From Rugamonas fusca (GTDB lineage: Bacteria > Pseudomonadota > Gammaproteobacteria > Burkholderiales > Burkholderiaceae_D), in the NCBI RefSeq assembly GCF_014042365.1, contig NZ_JACEZS010000002.1, forward strand, positions 124,001-188,000: DNA of 64,000 bases, read 5' to 3'. Within the stretch, counting starts at the first letter, position 1; each line of letters opens with the position of its first letter. Under the pieces are notes generated by a model. It was not told where the DNA came from. It searched no databases and was given only the letters and a program-made list of their open reading frames with translations. This document shows, one piece after another, positions 52,313-61,142 of the stretch. Made by a program: the position numbers and the translations under genes.

Positions 52313-52373
52313 GCTGCCGGCGCGCGGCCCCGGCCGCGGCCTTCCATTCACACAACAGAATAACGAGCACACG

Positions 52374-54068
52374 ATGATGAAACGGTCCACTTCCCTGCCC
52401 CTGCTGCGCCCCCTGGCGCTGGCCTGCTGCCTGGCCGGCGCGCTCAGCGCACATGCCGTCACGCCCGCCACGCCCGCCGCGCCTGTAGCGACGTCGGCGC
52501 AACCGAAACTGGTGGTGGTGCTGGTGGTGGACGGCCTGCCCAACGAGCAGGTGCAGCGCTACCGCGACCAGTTCGGCCAGGGCGGCCTGCGCCGGCTGAT
52601 GGACCAGGGCGCGTGGTTCAGCAACGCCCACCAGGCCCATGGCGTGACGGTGACGGCCGTTGGCCACAGCGCCGTGCTGACGGGCGCCTACCCCTACCAG
52701 CACGGCATCATCGGCAACAACTGGATCGACCCCGTCACCAAGCAGTCGATCTACTGCACCGAAGACCACGACTACCACTACATCGGCGCGCCGACCAGGA
52801 GCGACGACGGCACCTCGCCCGCGCGCCTGCACGTGAGCACGGTGGGCGACGAACTGCGCTACGCCACCGGCAACCGCGCCAAGGTGGTGGCCGTGTCGGG
52901 CAAGGACCGGGGCGCCATCCTGCTGGCGGGGAAAACGGGCACGGCCTATATGTACATGGAAAGCACGGGCGACTTTGCCAGCAGCACCTACTACATGCAA
53001 AGCCACCCGGCCTGGGTGCAGCGCTACGACGCCGGCAAGCCGCAGGACCGCTACTATGGCAAGTCATGGACGCCATTGCTGGCCGATGCCGCCTACGCGG
53101 GCGACGCCCCCGACAGCCTGACGCCCTCCAAGCCCGGCGTGCGCAACAGCTTCCCGTTCGCCTACTACAGCGAAAGCGGTGAACTGGATGGGAGCTACTA
53201 CAAGCGCCTCAAGAGCGGCCCCTTCCTCGACGAGCTGACGCTGGACTTCGCGCGCGCCGCCATCGAAGGCGAACAACTGGGCGCCAATCCGGCCGGCGTG
53301 CCGGACCTGCTGGCCGTGAGCCTGTCGGCGCATGATTACGTGAACCACGCGTTCGGCCCCGAGAGCAAGATGTCGCACGACCACCTGCAGCGGGTGGACC
53401 GCATGCTGGCCGGCTTCTTCAACTACCTCGACAAGCGCATCGGCCTCGATAACGTGCTGGTGGTGCTGACAGCCGATCACGGCTTCCCCAACGTGCCCGA
53501 GTTCGCGCAAGGCCAGCACCTGGACGCGCAGCGCCTGGACGGCGACAAGCTGGTCGCCGCGCTGAACCAGCACCTGGAAGCGAAGTACGGCCAGGCCAGA
53601 CTGGTGAACGCGTGGTCGCTGCCCAATGTGCACCTGGACTACGCGCTGATCGACAAGAGCGGCCTGCGCCGCGAGGACGTGGAGAACACGGCTGCCCGCT
53701 ACATCGAACAGCAGGCTGGCGTGGCGCAAGTCTACACGCGCGGCCAGTTCGAGCATGGCGCCGTGGCCGGCACCCGCATCGCCACGCTGATGCGGCGCGC
53801 GTGGAACCGCGAAGCGTCGGGCGACCTGATGGTGGTCACCAAGCCATACTGGTACTTCGGCACGGGCACGACGGGCACCTCGCACGGCTCGCCGTACGCC
53901 TACGACACCAACGTGCCGCTGATGATCATGGGTAAGCGCTGGATCAAGCCCGGTTACTACGGCCAGTACGCGGAAGTGGTCGACCTGGCGCCCACGCTGG
54001 CCAATGTGCTGCACGTGCGCCCGCCCGCGGCCGCCGAGGGCCGCGTGCTGACGGAAACGCTGCGTTAA
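52374..54068 (+). CDS. Alkaline phosphatase superfamily protein (PafA/NPP-like)
   Basis: A 564-residue exported phosphatase with signal peptide ending near AHA-28. Metal and active-site motifs of the superfamily are present: VVDGLPNE (Asp53), the nucleophile Thr in TVTAVGHS (about 94), SLSAHDYVNHAFGPE, LTADHGFPNVPE and GTSHGSPYAYDTNVPL. The pattern resembles PafA-type phosphomonoesterases. Start is the first of two ATGs (52374). A Pho box with spaced -10 precedes it, so phosphate starvation should induce it. It faces the phospholipase C operon across a 220-bp gap. Confidence 0.88.
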   Translation: MMKRSTSLPLLRPLALACCLAGALSAHAVTPATPAAPVATSAQPKLVVVLVVDGLPNEQVQRYRDQFGQGGLRRLMDQGAWFSNAHQAHGVTVTAVGHSAVLTGAYPYQHGIIGNNWIDPVTKQSIYCTEDHDYHYIGAPTRSDDGTSPARLHVSTVGDELRYATGNRAKVVAVSGKDRGAILLAGKTGTAYMYMESTGDFASSTYYMQSHPAWVQRYDAGKPQDRYYGKSWTPLLADAAYAGDAPDSLTPSKPGVRNSFPFAYYSESGELDGSYYKRLKSGPFLDELTLDFARAAIEGEQLGANPAGVPDLLAVSLSAHDYVNHAFGPESKMSHDHLQRVDRMLAGFFNYLDKRIGLDNVLVVLTADHGFPNVPEFAQGQHLDAQRLDGDKLVAALNQHLEAKYGQARLVNAWSLPNVHLDYALIDKSGLRREDVENTAARYIEQQAGVAQVYTRGQFEHGAVAGTRIATLMRRAWNREASGDLMVVTKPYWYFGTGTTGTSHGSPYAYDTNVPLMIMGKRWIKPGYYGQYAEVVDLAPTLANVLHVRPPAAAEGRVLTETLR

Positions 54069-54076
54069 CCCCCAGC

Positions 54077-54136
54077 AAAATCGGGGACGTAACACCATAT
54101 TCCCAACAGTCAATACCGTGTTACGTCCCCGGTTTT
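54077..54136. repeat. REP-like inverted repeat, AAAATCGGGGACGTA family
   Basis: Arms of 19 bp (54077-54095, 54118-54136; 18 of 19 paired) around a 22-nt loop, fitting exactly between the stop codons of the convergent phosphatase and sulfotransferase genes. Each outer end is an A4/T4 run, so it can serve as a bidirectional terminator. It shares the AAAATCGGGGACGTA core with the element at 61058-61135. Confidence 0.8.
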
Positions 54137-54137
54137 G

Positions 54138-55259
54138 TCAATCCGTCACCTCAAACGCGGCCGGGTCGAGCGCGGCCAGCGTGCTGGCGCCGCCCACTGC
54201 GGGACGGCCGGCCTGCTGCTCCAGCCGCTCGCGCAGCTTGGCCAGGTAGTCGGCGCGGCAGCGGCGCAAGGCGAAGTCGCGGAAGTTGTCGTGCTCCAGG
54301 TCGTGCCATGCCTGCTCGCGCGCCGCATCCGAATGAACCTTGGCCTGCGCTTCCATGGCCGGCGTGATGACGGTGGCGCCCGGCGTCATGGGCGTGTAGC
54401 CGTAGCGCTTCATGTACTCGCCCGTGATCGTTTCGATCACGCCGATCTCGTCCAGCGACAGCTGCTGCTTGAATTTGTCCGCATTGGCCGGAATCGGCGC
54501 ATAGCAGTTCGAGGACCACAGGGCCGACAACTGCGATATCTGGCGTGCTTCCTGCGAATGGGCTACGTCCAGCATGCCCGGCTGGAAGTCGATCTCCATG
54601 AAGTGGCACAACGCCTGCAGCGTGGCCTGTTGTTGCGACAGGAAGTCCTCGTAGCGTATCGTCAGCACGCGCTGCGGGAAGCGCTGCATCACGGCGTCGG
54701 CGGCGCGGTGCGCGGCCAGCCAGGTGCGGGCGTTGAGCAAGGTGTCGAAATCGTGGATGATGGCGCGGTTCATCGACGCCACCTGCGCGCGCGGGTCGCG
54801 TACCACGTTCACGAACAGCATGTCGGGCAGCAGCGCCATCAGCTCGGCCGCGTAGTGGACGCTGTCGAGCGACTTGTCCATCACCACGCGGGCCCCTTGC
54901 GCCTCGCCCGAACGCAGCAACAATTCCCACACCACGCGGTGCACGCTGCGCGGCTGGTTGCGCAGCGTCTCGAAGATCTCGACCGGATCGAACACCAGCT
55001 GCGGCCACTTGACCATGCTCACGGCCTGCAACCCCACCACGTCCACCACCAGCCGGAAATAGGCGCGGTCGTCGGCCAGGTCGCCATACAGCGGCAACAG
55101 CGGCATGAAGTCCACGATGTGCAGCGGATAGGGCGAATAGAATTGCGGCGACATGTTCAGGCGCAGGCGCAACGCATGGCTGCCGCAACGGCGCAGCGGG
55201 ATCATCATGACGGGACGCGGGCGCTTGCCCACCTGGGCTGCTTGTGGTTCGGACTTCAT
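54138..55259 (-). CDS. Sulfotransferase
   Basis: A 373-residue PAPS-dependent sulfotransferase. The 5'-phosphosulfate loop region is MIPLRRCGSHALRLRL (about 19-34) and the 3'-phosphate motif is NVVRDPRAQVASMNR (151-165). It belongs to a bacterial group with the PYPLHIVDF segment. The acceptor is unknown. The ATG at 55259 follows GGAGAGAG. It lies downstream of a DHH phosphoesterase and APS kinase on the same strand, suggesting one unit that makes PAPS, uses it and removes the pAp by-product. Confidence 0.83.
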   Translation of the reverse strand: MKSEPQAAQVGKRPRPVMMIPLRRCGSHALRLRLNMSPQFYSPYPLHIVDFMPLLPLYGDLADDRAYFRLVVDVVGLQAVSMVKWPQLVFDPVEIFETLRNQPRSVHRVVWELLLRSGEAQGARVVMDKSLDSVHYAAELMALLPDMLFVNVVRDPRAQVASMNRAIIHDFDTLLNARTWLAAHRAADAVMQRFPQRVLTIRYEDFLSQQQATLQALCHFMEIDFQPGMLDVAHSQEARQISQLSALWSSNCYAPIPANADKFKQQLSLDEIGVIETITGEYMKRYGYTPMTPGATVITPAMEAQAKVHSDAAREQAWHDLEHDNFRDFALRRCRADYLAKLRERLEQQAGRPAVGGASTLAALDPAAFEVTD

Positions 55260-55314
55260 TGCTCTCTCCATGCGAACGGACGGTGTGTCGGAAAAAAGTC
55301 GTGATAAGCCGCTG

Positions 55315-56322
55315 CTAGCCGGCCTGGCAGGCCATGCCTTCGAGCTCGAAATGCTGGCGGAATGCATCGATGAATTGACCGAGCTGCGCTCCCGGCAGGC
55401 GGTTGATGCCGGCCGCCGCCATACGCCCGCCGCCCGTGTCGAATTGGCGGCACAGGTCACAGGCGCTGTAGGTGCCCGGCATGCCCGAGCGCACGCTGAC
55501 CACGAAGCTGCCATCGGCGCGCTCGCCCAGGATCGCAAACGAGGCGCCCGGACGCTGCGCCGCCAGCCGGTTGGCCAGCACCCCGCTGGTGCGGCGTGCC
55601 CAGGGTGCGTCCGGCAGCAGGTAGACGGCGCCGCTGCTGCATTCCCAGTGTGGCCGCAGTGCCTGCAGGCGCGCGCAATCGTCATGGTAGCCGGCGCACA
55701 GCACGCGGTATTCCTCGCTGTCGGCGATGAACTGGAACGGGTCGGCATACGGGGCCAGCGCACGGTACAGGGCGACGGGCGCGAGGTGCAGGTCGGCCAC
55801 GCTGTCGCCGTAGGCGTTGTAGTTGATGACCTGGCCCAGTTGCGCCAGCGCGGCCGCGCCCTGTTCGCGCACGCCGGCGCCGCGCGCCAGCACGCTGGCC
55901 ACGCCCATCAGGTTGTCGCCATAGGCGGCCACCACGGCCCAGCGCCGGTGCCGCCCGCCCAACTGGCGGTCCACCAGGATGCTGGTGCACACGTCGGGCG
56001 TGGGGTCCCAGTGCAGGCGCAGGCCCGGATGGGCAAACGCGTCGTCGGCCGCGTGGTGATCGTAATAGTCCACGCTGGCGCCGCCATCGAGCAGGCGGCG
56101 CAGGTCGGCCGTGTTGGCGTCCAGCGAAATGTCGAGCACCACGACGTGGCCGGCGCCGGTGGGCACCTGGCGCAGCAGCGCGATGTCGCGCTTGACGCCG
56201 GTGACCAGCACGGCGTCGTCGGCGGGGCGCACCAGCCGCAACTGGTGCAGCGCGCAGATGCCGTCGGCGTCGCCGTTAAAGACGTCGTAACGGGCGGCGG
56301 GGGCAGAGGATGGCGGCGTCAT
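55315..56322 (-). CDS. DHH-family phosphoesterase (possible pAp phosphatase)
   Basis: A 335-residue DHH-type metal phosphoesterase. The metal motifs are NGDADGICAL (about 17-25), LDISLD (about 63-68) and YYDHHAADD (DHH 88-90), and the C-terminal DHHA1-like substrate motif is GGGRMAAAG, where family members usually have GGGH. NrnA-type members degrade short oligonucleotides and pAp. Because it sits between APS kinase (18-bp gap) and sulfotransferase (55-bp gap), removal of pAp is the likely task (inference). The GGGR variation could alter substrate choice. Confidence 0.8.
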   Translation of the reverse strand: MTPPSSAPAARYDVFNGDADGICALHQLRLVRPADDAVLVTGVKRDIALLRQVPTGAGHVVVLDISLDANTADLRRLLDGGASVDYYDHHAADDAFAHPGLRLHWDPTPDVCTSILVDRQLGGRHRRWAVVAAYGDNLMGVASVLARGAGVREQGAAALAQLGQVINYNAYGDSVADLHLAPVALYRALAPYADPFQFIADSEEYRVLCAGYHDDCARLQALRPHWECSSGAVYLLPDAPWARRTSGVLANRLAAQRPGASFAILGERADGSFVVSVRSGMPGTYSACDLCRQFDTGGGRMAAAGINRLPGAQLGQFIDAFRQHFELEGMACQAG

Positions 56323-56340
56323 GGCGGCTAAGGTCTCAGG

Positions 56341-56988
56341 TTAAATGTAGCGCTTGGCCAGGTGTTCGAACAGCAGTTCGCACGCTTGCGCCAGCGGCAT
56401 GCTGCCCGTGTCGATGGTCAGGGCCGGTTGCTCGGGCGCCTCGTACGGCGCCGAGATGCCCGTGAATTCGGGGATCAGCCCGGCCCTGGCCTTGCGGTAC
56501 AGGCCCTTGGGGTCGCGCTCCTCGCACACGCCGCACGGCGTGCTGATATGGGTCTCGATGAAATCGTCGGCGCCGATGATGGCGCGCGCCTGTTCGCGGT
56601 CGCGCCGCAATGGCGAGATGAAGGCGGCGATCACGATCAGGCCCGCGTCGTTCATCAGCCGCGCCACTTCGGCGCTGCGGCGGATGTTCTCCTGCCGGTC
56701 TTCGGGCGTGAAGCCGAGGTCGCGATTCAGGCCATGGCGCAGGTTGTCGCCATCGAGCACGTAGGCCGGACGGCCCGCCTCCACCAGCATCTTCTCCAGT
56801 GCGCAGGCCAGGGTCGACTTGCCGGCACCACTCAATCCCGTCAGCCACACGGTGGCCGCCCGCCGGCCCACGCCACCCATGCGCGCCTGGGCCGTGACCT
56901 GGCCCGCGTGCCAGTAAATATGGGGCGTCTGGCCGGGCGCCGCTTCCGGTGTGTGCAGCAGCGCGTCCAGTTTGTCCAATTTGCTCAT
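56341..56988 (-). CDS. cysC: Adenylylsulfate (APS) kinase
   Basis: Phosphorylates APS to PAPS. The 215-residue protein has the P-loop GLSGAGKS (51-58), DGDNLRHGLNRDLGF, FISPLRRDREQAR and the CysC lid motif DPKGLYRKARAG. The ATG at 56988 follows AGGAGCG. No ATP sulfurylase (cysDN or sat) is in the window, so APS must come from elsewhere. Linked to DHH phosphoesterase and sulfotransferase genes rather than cysteine biosynthesis, it probably serves sulfation. Confidence 0.92.
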   Translation of the reverse strand: MSKLDKLDALLHTPEAAPGQTPHIYWHAGQVTAQARMGGVGRRAATVWLTGLSGAGKSTLACALEKMLVEAGRPAYVLDGDNLRHGLNRDLGFTPEDRQENIRRSAEVARLMNDAGLIVIAAFISPLRRDREQARAIIGADDFIETHISTPCGVCEERDPKGLYRKARAGLIPEFTGISAPYEAPEQPALTIDTGSMPLAQACELLFEHLAKRYI

Positions 56989-57050
56989 TGTTCGCTCCTG
57001 GCCGGCACGGTGGCCGGCGTTATCGTTTGAGGTTGCCGTTACCGCCCGGA

Positions 57051-58805
57051 TCAGAACTGTTCCCACTCGTCGTCGGCCGTCGCGGCGGCACGGCGCGCCC
57101 CGCTGGCGGCCAGCGCCCGCCGTGCCGGGGCAGGCACTGGCGCGGGGGCACGGGTGGCCGCGGCCGTCCTGGCCGGCGCCACCGGCTTGGGCAGCACTTG
57201 CAGCGTGGGCGCCGGTGGCAGCAGCGCACGTCCCGCCTCGGCCTCCAGCCGGAAGATGCCCACCACTTCCGTCAGGCTGTTGGCCTGGTCGCGCATGGCC
57301 TGGGCGGCGGCGGCGGCTTCCTCCACCAGCGCCGCGTTCTGCTGGGTCACAGAGTCCATCTGCATCACGGCCTGGTTGATCTGCTCGATGCCGCTGGACT
57401 GCTCCTGGCTGGCGGCCATGATCTCGGACATGATCTCGGTCACGCGCCGCACGCTGTCGACCACCTCGTGCATGGTCGATCCAGCCTGCTCCACCAGCCG
57501 GTTGCCCGCCTCCACCTTGTTCACCGAGTCGCCCACCAGTTCCTTGATCTCCTTGGCGGCGGCGGCCGAACGCTGCGCCAGGTTGCGCACTTCCGTGGCC
57601 ACCACGGCAAAGCCGCGTCCCTGCTCGCCGGCCCGTGCCGCTTCCACGGCCGCGTTCAGGGCCAGGATATTGGTCTGGAAAGCGATGCCGTCGATGACGG
57701 CGATGATGTCGCCGATCTTGTGCGCGGAATGGTCGATGGCGGCCATGGTGTCGACCACCTGGGCCACCACAGCGCCGCCGCGCACGGCCACGTCGGAGGC
57801 CGACACGGCCAGCCCGTTGGCGGCGCGCGCATGGTCGCTGTTGATGCGCACGGTGCTGGTCAGTTCCTCCATCGAGGACGCTGTCTCCTCCAGCGTGCCG
57901 GCCTGCTGCTCGGTGCGCGAAGACAGGTCCAGGTTGCCCGAAGCGATCTGGCCGGCCGCCGTGGCGATGGTCTCCGTGCTGCTGTGGACCTGGCTGACGA
58001 TCAGCGCCAGGCTGTCGCGCATGGACTTCATCGCATGCAGCAGGCTGTGGTCGTCGCCTGCGCGGGTCTCGATATGGATGGCCAGGTTGCCGGCCGCGAT
58101 CTGGCCGGCGATGGCGGCCGCTTCGTCCGGCTCGCAGCCCAGCTGGCGCACGATGCCGCGCGTGATCAGCACGGCCGCCACCCCGCTGGCCAGCAGCGCC
58201 AGCGCGCCGATCACCAGCATCTGGCTGCGCGCCGCCGCGTAGGCGCTGGCCGCGTCGGCGGTGGCCACGTCATTCTGCTTCTCTTCCACCGCGATCAGCT
58301 GGCGCAGCAAATCCCACCACGCCTTCTGCACCGGACGGAACTGGTAGCGCAGCAGCTGGTAAGCCTCATCCTGCTTCTGTTCCAGCGCCAGCGCGGCCGC
58401 CTTGTCGATGAAGGGCAAGGCCAGCTGGCCCTGCTTGCGGATCTGGTCCAGCAATTCCTTTTCCTCGGCCGAGGTGCCGGGCATGGTGAACATCTGGCCC
58501 AGTTTATCCTGCGCGGCCGCGTACTTCTTCGCTTGCGCCGCCAGCCGGTCCACCTCGATCTGGATCTCCTTGGCCTCCTTCAGCAGGATCAGGTTGCGCA
58601 GGGCCAGCGCCCGTTCCGTCACGGTCAGGTCCATGGCCGCGGCGAGCTTGGTTTCCACGTCGTTGACCTTGGTGATGTCGTCCAGCCGCTGCTGGATCTG
58701 GCCCATGCTGGCCAGCGCCAGTCCGATGATGACCAACAGCAGCAGCGACACCACACCAAAGCCCAGGCCCAGCCGCGTGGCGACCCCCATGTTACGCATT
58801 TTCAT
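57051..58805 (-). CDS. Methyl-accepting chemotaxis protein
   Basis: A 584-residue chemoreceptor: N-terminal helix (about 10-32), helical-bundle periplasmic sensor (about 33-190), second membrane helix ([20 protein letters not shown]), HAMP, and the signalling hairpin with the conserved tip [20 protein letters not shown]. After a Pro/Ala linker the protein ends in DEWEQF, resembling the xWxxF pentapeptide that tethers CheR. The start at 58805 was chosen because GGGAG sits 6 nt upstream; ATG at 58811 overlaps that site. It precedes cysC by 62 bp on the same strand, but a functional link is not evident. Confidence 0.89.
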   Translation of the reverse strand: MKMRNMGVATRLGLGFGVVSLLLLVIIGLALASMGQIQQRLDDITKVNDVETKLAAAMDLTVTERALALRNLILLKEAKEIQIEVDRLAAQAKKYAAAQDKLGQMFTMPGTSAEEKELLDQIRKQGQLALPFIDKAAALALEQKQDEAYQLLRYQFRPVQKAWWDLLRQLIAVEEKQNDVATADAASAYAAARSQMLVIGALALLASGVAAVLITRGIVRQLGCEPDEAAAIAGQIAAGNLAIHIETRAGDDHSLLHAMKSMRDSLALIVSQVHSSTETIATAAGQIASGNLDLSSRTEQQAGTLEETASSMEELTSTVRINSDHARAANGLAVSASDVAVRGGAVVAQVVDTMAAIDHSAHKIGDIIAVIDGIAFQTNILALNAAVEAARAGEQGRGFAVVATEVRNLAQRSAAAAKEIKELVGDSVNKVEAGNRLVEQAGSTMHEVVDSVRRVTEIMSEIMAASQEQSSGIEQINQAVMQMDSVTQQNAALVEEAAAAAQAMRDQANSLTEVVGIFRLEAEAGRALLPPAPTLQVLPKPVAPARTAAATRAPAPVPAPARRALAASGARRAAATADDEWEQF

Positions 58806-59177
58806 GCTCATCTCCCGAACACTGCGATCCACGTCCCGGCTTCCTGGCGGGCTGAGCCAATCGGACGACATGCAGCGATCTTAGAGGATTCCGTACGGCA
58901 AAATTGTCTCGAAAAGTCACCGGTGGGCGCGCCTGCAACGGCGTAGCAACAGGCATTGACGTGGATCGAATTTCTGCTTGTGCCAGCGCAGCGCCGGCGA
59001 TAAAGGAGGATGCTCCCTCGGTACGACTGTCCAACTTGCGATACGCAAGTATCAACAAAAAAAATAGTTTTGTGCCCGAAAGAAATTTTGTGGCATGAAG
59101 CGCAATGGCCACCGCCCCGCGGTACCCGGCCAGACTGGCTGGCGCGCACCACCCTGGCACAACTGGGCAAGTGCGGA

Positions 59178-59191
59178 TTGACCTGGATCAG
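59178..59191 (+). promoter_or_regulatory. FNR/ANR-type box of the hemerythrin gene
   Basis: TTGACCTGGATCAG matches 8 of 10 conserved FNR positions. Its centre lies 29.5 bp before a strong -10, the same class II geometry as the better boxes in this window. Confidence 0.6.
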
Positions 59192-59213
59192 ATAAATTTG
59201 CCTTGGACAGGCC

Positions 59214-59219
59214 TATAGT
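59214..59219 (+). promoter_or_regulatory. -10 element of the hemerythrin gene
   Basis: TATAGT, 5 of 6 to consensus. The start site near 59226 leaves a 31-nt leader containing the AAGGAAAAG ribosome-binding site. Confidence 0.65.
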
Positions 59220-59256
59220 CCTTGTATGCTCAAGTATTGTGGCTAAGGAAAAGACC

Positions 59257-59841
59257 ATGTACACCACCAAGCCGCCCAAGGAAAATGTCGTTCGCATCAT
59301 CCAGCAGGAACACACCAACCTGACCGCCGTGATCCACAGCATGCAGCAATTCGTGCGCACGCTGGGCCAGGGCAACGCGCCGTCCGACCTGAAGATGATG
59401 CGCGCCATGCTGCTGTACGTGATCGATTACCCGGAGCGGGTCCACCATCCCAAGGAAGAAGAACACCTGTTCGCGCGCCTGCGCCAGCGCACTCATGACG
59501 TCGACAGCACACTCGACGAACTGTCGCGCCAGCACGTGCGCGGCACCACCCTCACGCGCGAACTGGAACATGCCCTGGCACGCTACGAGTTCCAGGGTGC
59601 GCCCGCGCTGCCGGCGCTGCGATTGCTGGTCGAGGAATATGGCAAATTCTTCTTCGAGCACATGCGGCTGGAGGAAGACGTGGTGCTGCCGGCCGCGCTG
59701 CACCACCTGACGGAGGCCGACTGGATCGTGATCGACCTGGCCTTTTCCGCCAACGGCGACCCGCTCACGGGCGCGCCGATCCAGAACAATTTCGCGCGTT
59801 TGTACCAGTTGATCGTCAACGCACAGCCGGGTCAGGGCTGA
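59257..59841 (+). CDS. Hemerythrin-like di-iron protein
   Basis: A 194-residue cytoplasmic hemerythrin-domain protein that could bind oxygen or nitric oxide or protect iron centres. Candidate iron ligands are in IQQEHTNL, ERVHHPKEEEHLF, and YGKFFFEHMRLEEDVVLP, in the usual four-helix order. The start at 59257 follows AAGGAAAAG; an in-frame ATG at 59203 lies before the predicted transcription start. The FNR-type box and TATAGT -10 upstream point to low-oxygen expression. It is longer than minimal hemerythrins (about 130) by a C-terminal helical extension. Confidence 0.84.
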   Translation: MYTTKPPKENVVRIIQQEHTNLTAVIHSMQQFVRTLGQGNAPSDLKMMRAMLLYVIDYPERVHHPKEEEHLFARLRQRTHDVDSTLDELSRQHVRGTTLTRELEHALARYEFQGAPALPALRLLVEEYGKFFFEHMRLEEDVVLPAALHHLTEADWIVIDLAFSANGDPLTGAPIQNNFARLYQLIVNAQPGQG

Positions 59842-60034
59842 GCGCCGGCGCCAGTGCCTGACACCAATTGTCAAGCGCCGTTAGCACGCAGGCGAATATT
59901 TCGCTTGCGCTGTCGCGCCATGCGTACAGTGCATTGCATGCGCTAACGTAAGCCCCTACAATCGGTGTCGGCCCTCACGGGGGCCGCGCGCGCCGCCGGC
60001 GCGCCGTCCGTCCCATCGAAGGAAACACCCGAGC

Positions 60035-61054
60035 ATGCCCACCCTGGTTCGCGCCGCCGTACTGACCAACTACCTGGAAGTGGCCCAGCACCTGGGCCTG
60101 AACCCGCAAGCCGAACTGGCCAGGGTCGGCTTGAACCGCAAGATGCTGCAGGACCCCGAGCAGCCCATCCCCATCAGCAGCGCCGTGCAATTGCTGGAAA
60201 ATTCAGCGGCCGACAGCGGCTGCCAGACGTTCGGCCTGCGCATGGCCGAATCACGCCAGTTTTCCGACCTGGGCGCCGTCAGCCTGCTGCTGACGCACCA
60301 GCCCACGCTGCGCGACGCGCTGCAGGTGCTGGTGCAGTACCGCCACCTGCTGAACCGTTCATTGGCGCTGTACGTGGAGGAAGCGGGCGACCTGGTGATC
60401 ATCCGCGAGGAAGTGGTCAACGACGAGCCGGTGCCATGCCGCCAGTCCAACGAACTGGCCATCGGCGTGATGGCGCGCATGTGCGCCACCTTGCTGGGGC
60501 AGCACTGGCGGCCCGTCAGCGTCAACTTCACGCACGACGCGCCGGACGACTTGCGGCTGCACCGGCGCCTGTTCGGCTGCCACGTGCAGTTCGGCGCCGA
60601 ATTCAACGGCATCGCCTGCCCGGCCGCCAACTTCGACGCGCCCAATCCGAACGCCGACCCGGCCATGGCCCGCTACGCGCAGCGCTTCGTCGACTCGCTG
60701 CAGGACCGGGGCGAACCGTCCATCCCGCACGAAGTGCGCAAGGCCATCTATTTGCTGCTGCCGATGGGACGCGCCACGATCGAACAGATTGCGCAGGCAC
60801 TGGGCATGAACGTGCGCACGCTGCAGCGCCGGCTGGGCGAATGCGACGCCAACTTCAGCGACTTGATCAACGAAGTGCGGCGCGAGCTGGTGCAACGCTA
60901 CATGAACAACCCCAGCTACTCGCTGGCGCGCATTGGCGACCTGCTGGGCTACTCGCTGCCCAGCAGCTTCACGCGCTGGTTCGCCAGCCAGTTCAGCGAA
61001 ACGCCCGCCGCCTGGCGCGGCAAGCACGGCAAGCCCTACCAGCCACCCGTCTAA
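60035..61054 (+). CDS. AraC-family regulator with arabinose-binding-like domain
   Basis: A 339-residue regulator of the OruR/ArgR-like subgroup: N-terminal 'Arabinose_bd' domain (about 15-195; LGLNPQAELARVGLNRKMLQ) and C-terminal HTH_18 DNA-binding domain (about 240-330; ATIEQIAQALGMNVRTLQRR, ARIGDLLGYSLPSSFTRWFA). ATG at 60035 follows GAAGGAAAC. It stands alone, so target genes are not visible. It converges on the YeiH operon, with a long perfect hairpin between. Confidence 0.86.
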   Translation: MPTLVRAAVLTNYLEVAQHLGLNPQAELARVGLNRKMLQDPEQPIPISSAVQLLENSAADSGCQTFGLRMAESRQFSDLGAVSLLLTHQPTLRDALQVLVQYRHLLNRSLALYVEEAGDLVIIREEVVNDEPVPCRQSNELAIGVMARMCATLLGQHWRPVSVNFTHDAPDDLRLHRRLFGCHVQFGAEFNGIACPAANFDAPNPNADPAMARYAQRFVDSLQDRGEPSIPHEVRKAIYLLLPMGRATIEQIAQALGMNVRTLQRRLGECDANFSDLINEVRRELVQRYMNNPSYSLARIGDLLGYSLPSSFTRWFASQFSETPAAWRGKHGKPYQPPV

Positions 61055-61057
61055 GTG

Positions 61058-61135
61058 CCGGCAAGAAAAATCGGGGACGTACCCCTATTTTCCCGCCAGG
61101 GAAAATAGGGGTACGTCCCCGATTTTTCTTGTCGG
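61058..61135. terminator. Long palindromic REP-like bidirectional terminator
   Basis: A perfect 33-bp stem (61062-61094 with 61099-61131) and 4-nt GCCA loop extends to 37-bp arms with one mismatch. It carries AAAATCGGGGACGTA near the left edge, and the right strand ends in GATTTTTCTT, so each direction has a T-run after a GC stem. It fits exactly between the convergent AraC and YeiH-like genes. Confidence 0.85.
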
Positions 61136-61142
61136 ACTTTTC

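Larger units (their letters stand above)
58806..59256. other. Gene-free divergent region with hemerythrin promoter
   Basis: The 451-bp gap between the chemoreceptor and hemerythrin genes has no convincing gene. It holds an AT-rich tract (about 59040-59095) of unknown role and, on the right, the FNR-type promoter of the hemerythrin gene. Confidence 0.6.

Noticed and set aside
59857..59880. CCTGACACCAATTGTCA-like sequence resembling the MITE ends
   Set aside because: Only part of the terminal repeat is matched and no second end is found, so I do not call an element.
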